A stretch of DNA of 8,583 bases from an uncultured Pseudomonadota bacterium. GTDB lineage: Bacteria > Pseudomonadota > Gammaproteobacteria > Methylococcales > Methylomonadaceae. The stretch is taken from NCBI GenBank assembly GCA_903931355.1, contig CAIZCB010000452.1:1-8583 (forward strand), given 5' to 3'. Below the pieces are notes generated by a model. That model did not search any database and was not told where the DNA came from. It was given only the letters and a program-made list of their open reading frames with translations. This document shows positions 7,691 to 8,583 of this stretch, piece after piece. Position 1 is the stretch's first letter. Each line of letters begins with the position of its first letter. Position numbers and translations under genes: made by a program.

Positions 7691-8583
7691 TTACCGGTAC
7701 AACGAGGTTTTCAGATAATCATCCGTGACCACAAACTCAGGTTCTTTACCGGTTAAAGCACGGGTTAGCGGCACAATTTTCGTTCTCACCCCCATACCGC
7801 GATAATCAACATAACCATAATCCCGCAACACTTCCATGATGATGGTATTTCTCGGCGAACGTTGCCCTGCTTTCATTTTTTCTATTGTCATTGAATTCGG
7901 CAAGGCGCCAGGGCTGATTACCTCAAAGCGATCAGCATAGATACCCACTTCAATTTCAACAAACCGAGTCCAATCCCTATGCGCCAAGGCATTAATCAAA
8001 GACTCTCTAACGGCTTCCAGTGGATAGAACCACTGAGTTTCACGTCTTAACCGTTGGTCAATCTCTGCCGCTTCTTGTGAAATAAAAGGCCCAACTGCCT
8101 CTATAAATCGCTCGATAATGCCTCTATCAAATAGGCGTTTACCGCTGGCATCGACATCAAACCGACCGACCATAGGCCCATCTAAAATATCATCCAGTTC
8201 GGCTTGATACTCTTTGTCTTGAGCCTTAAACACCATCACCCGCAACCCAGCCTGTTTCAAATAGCGACGAGGGCTCTTGCCAAACAACACCAATCCGGCG
8301 ATGGTGCAACAAACAGTGTCAGCTGCTTCGACAAGAAAACCCAGCGCCAACAAGCGAGCTTGCCAAGTTTCGGGCGAGTTTGGAATGTCAGGGTCTCTCA
8401 GAATATCTTTCAAGTAATTGCTCAAACGTGCTTCGTCCAAGCAACTCATATCGGTACGAGGCACTGGCATAAGCTCGGTATGCAACATGCCGCCCAGCTC
8501 AAACAAACGCATTTGCTGTTCTCGACTTGCCAAGCGCGAAGTTGAGCCAACTCGGATATAAATTTCTTCTTTGCCGCGATCCC
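7691..8583 (-). CDS. AlbA_2/GHKL-ATPase-domain protein (COG2865-like), 5' end cut by window
   Basis: The reading frame is open to the right edge, so this is the C-terminal 296 residues of a longer protein (family members are usually about 400-500). The first visible residues, GKEEIYIRVGSTSR before LASREQ, are the end of an AlbA_2 (Schlafen-like, PF04326-type) domain; the TTG codon at 8531-8533 lies inside that motif and is not the real start. The C-terminal part is a GHKL-type ATPase domain (HATPase_c_4): N-box-like RESLINALAHRD about 105 residues from the end, then DRFEVISPGALP, RNTIIMEVLRDYG and RGMGVR as the glycine-rich box. These proteins are often called putative DNA-binding or RecG-like regulators and are frequently inserted in type I restriction operons, often next to hsdR. 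The exact function is unknown. It lies upstream of hsdR in the same direction. Confidence 0.9.
   Translation of the reverse strand, partial: DRGKEEIYIRVGSTSRLASREQQMRLFELGGMLHTELMPVPRTDMSCLDEARLSNYLKDILRDPDIPNSPETWQARLLALGFLVEAADTVCCTIAGLVLFGKSPRRYLKQAGLRVMVFKAQDKEYQAELDDILDGPMVGRFDVDASGKRLFDRGIIERFIEAVGPFISQEAAEIDQRLRRETQWFYPLEAVRESLINALAHRDWTRFVEIEVGIYADRFEVISPGALPNSMTIEKMKAGQRSPRNTIIMEVLRDYGYVDYRGMGVRTKIVPLTRALTGKEPEFVVTDDYLKTSLYR

Noticed and set aside
8531..8533. TTG as the start of the AlbA_2/GHKL gene
   Set aside because: The frame continues upstream as IYIRVGSTSR, a conserved part of the AlbA_2 domain, so the gene is truncated by the window rather than starting here.
8204..8545. Plus-strand open frame of 113 codons at the right end
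   Set aside because: It is antisense to the AlbA_2/GHKL gene, which stays open to the edge and carries recognisable motifs.

Overview
The window is one uninterrupted run of minus-strand genes from a gammaproteobacterium. That assignment rests on the coaD-ferredoxin pair, a neighbourhood known from Pseudomonas and relatives, and on the close match of the Hyp proteins to the E. coli family. Composition is balanced to slightly AT-rich by eye. A methanotroph or sulfur-oxidiser-like gammaproteobacterium is possible, but this is only a guess. No tRNA, rRNA, transposase, integrase or CRISPR array was seen.

In the direction of transcription (right to left), the first block is accessory. It begins with the C-terminal part of an AlbA_2/GHKL-ATPase protein cut by the right edge (7691-8583). 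A 121-bp gap follows, holding two inverted REP-like palindromes. Next come a complete type I restriction subunit, hsdR (4485-7568), and a YgjP/DUF45-type HExxH metalloprotease gene whose start overlaps the hsdR stop by one base (3778-4485). This looks like the 3' end of a type I restriction-modification operon whose hsdM and hsdS should lie beyond the right edge.

The second block is a single glycine-zipper lipoprotein gene (3264-3659). A perfect 13-bp inverted repeat follows its stop codon.

The third block is a tight hypA-hypB-hypC-hypD operon (3202 down to 792) for NiFe-hydrogenase maturation. HypA and HypB handle nickel delivery. HypC and HypD assemble and carry the Fe(CN)2CO unit. The partners hypE and hypF and the hydrogenase structural genes are not in the window, so they must be elsewhere in the genome.

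The last block is housekeeping: coaD (phosphopantetheine adenylyltransferase) and a YfhL-type 2[4Fe-4S] ferredoxin, four bases apart. No convincing terminator separates hypD from coaD, so read-through is possible. A candidate extended -10 element in that gap could give coaD its own promoter.

The most interesting parts are the defence-type trio (AlbA_2/GHKL protein, HsdR, coupled metalloprotease), the paired palindromes ahead of hsdR, and the hairpin plus SD-less, G-free leader ahead of hypA. I see no fully novel system. The least understood piece is the protease tied to the restriction subunit.
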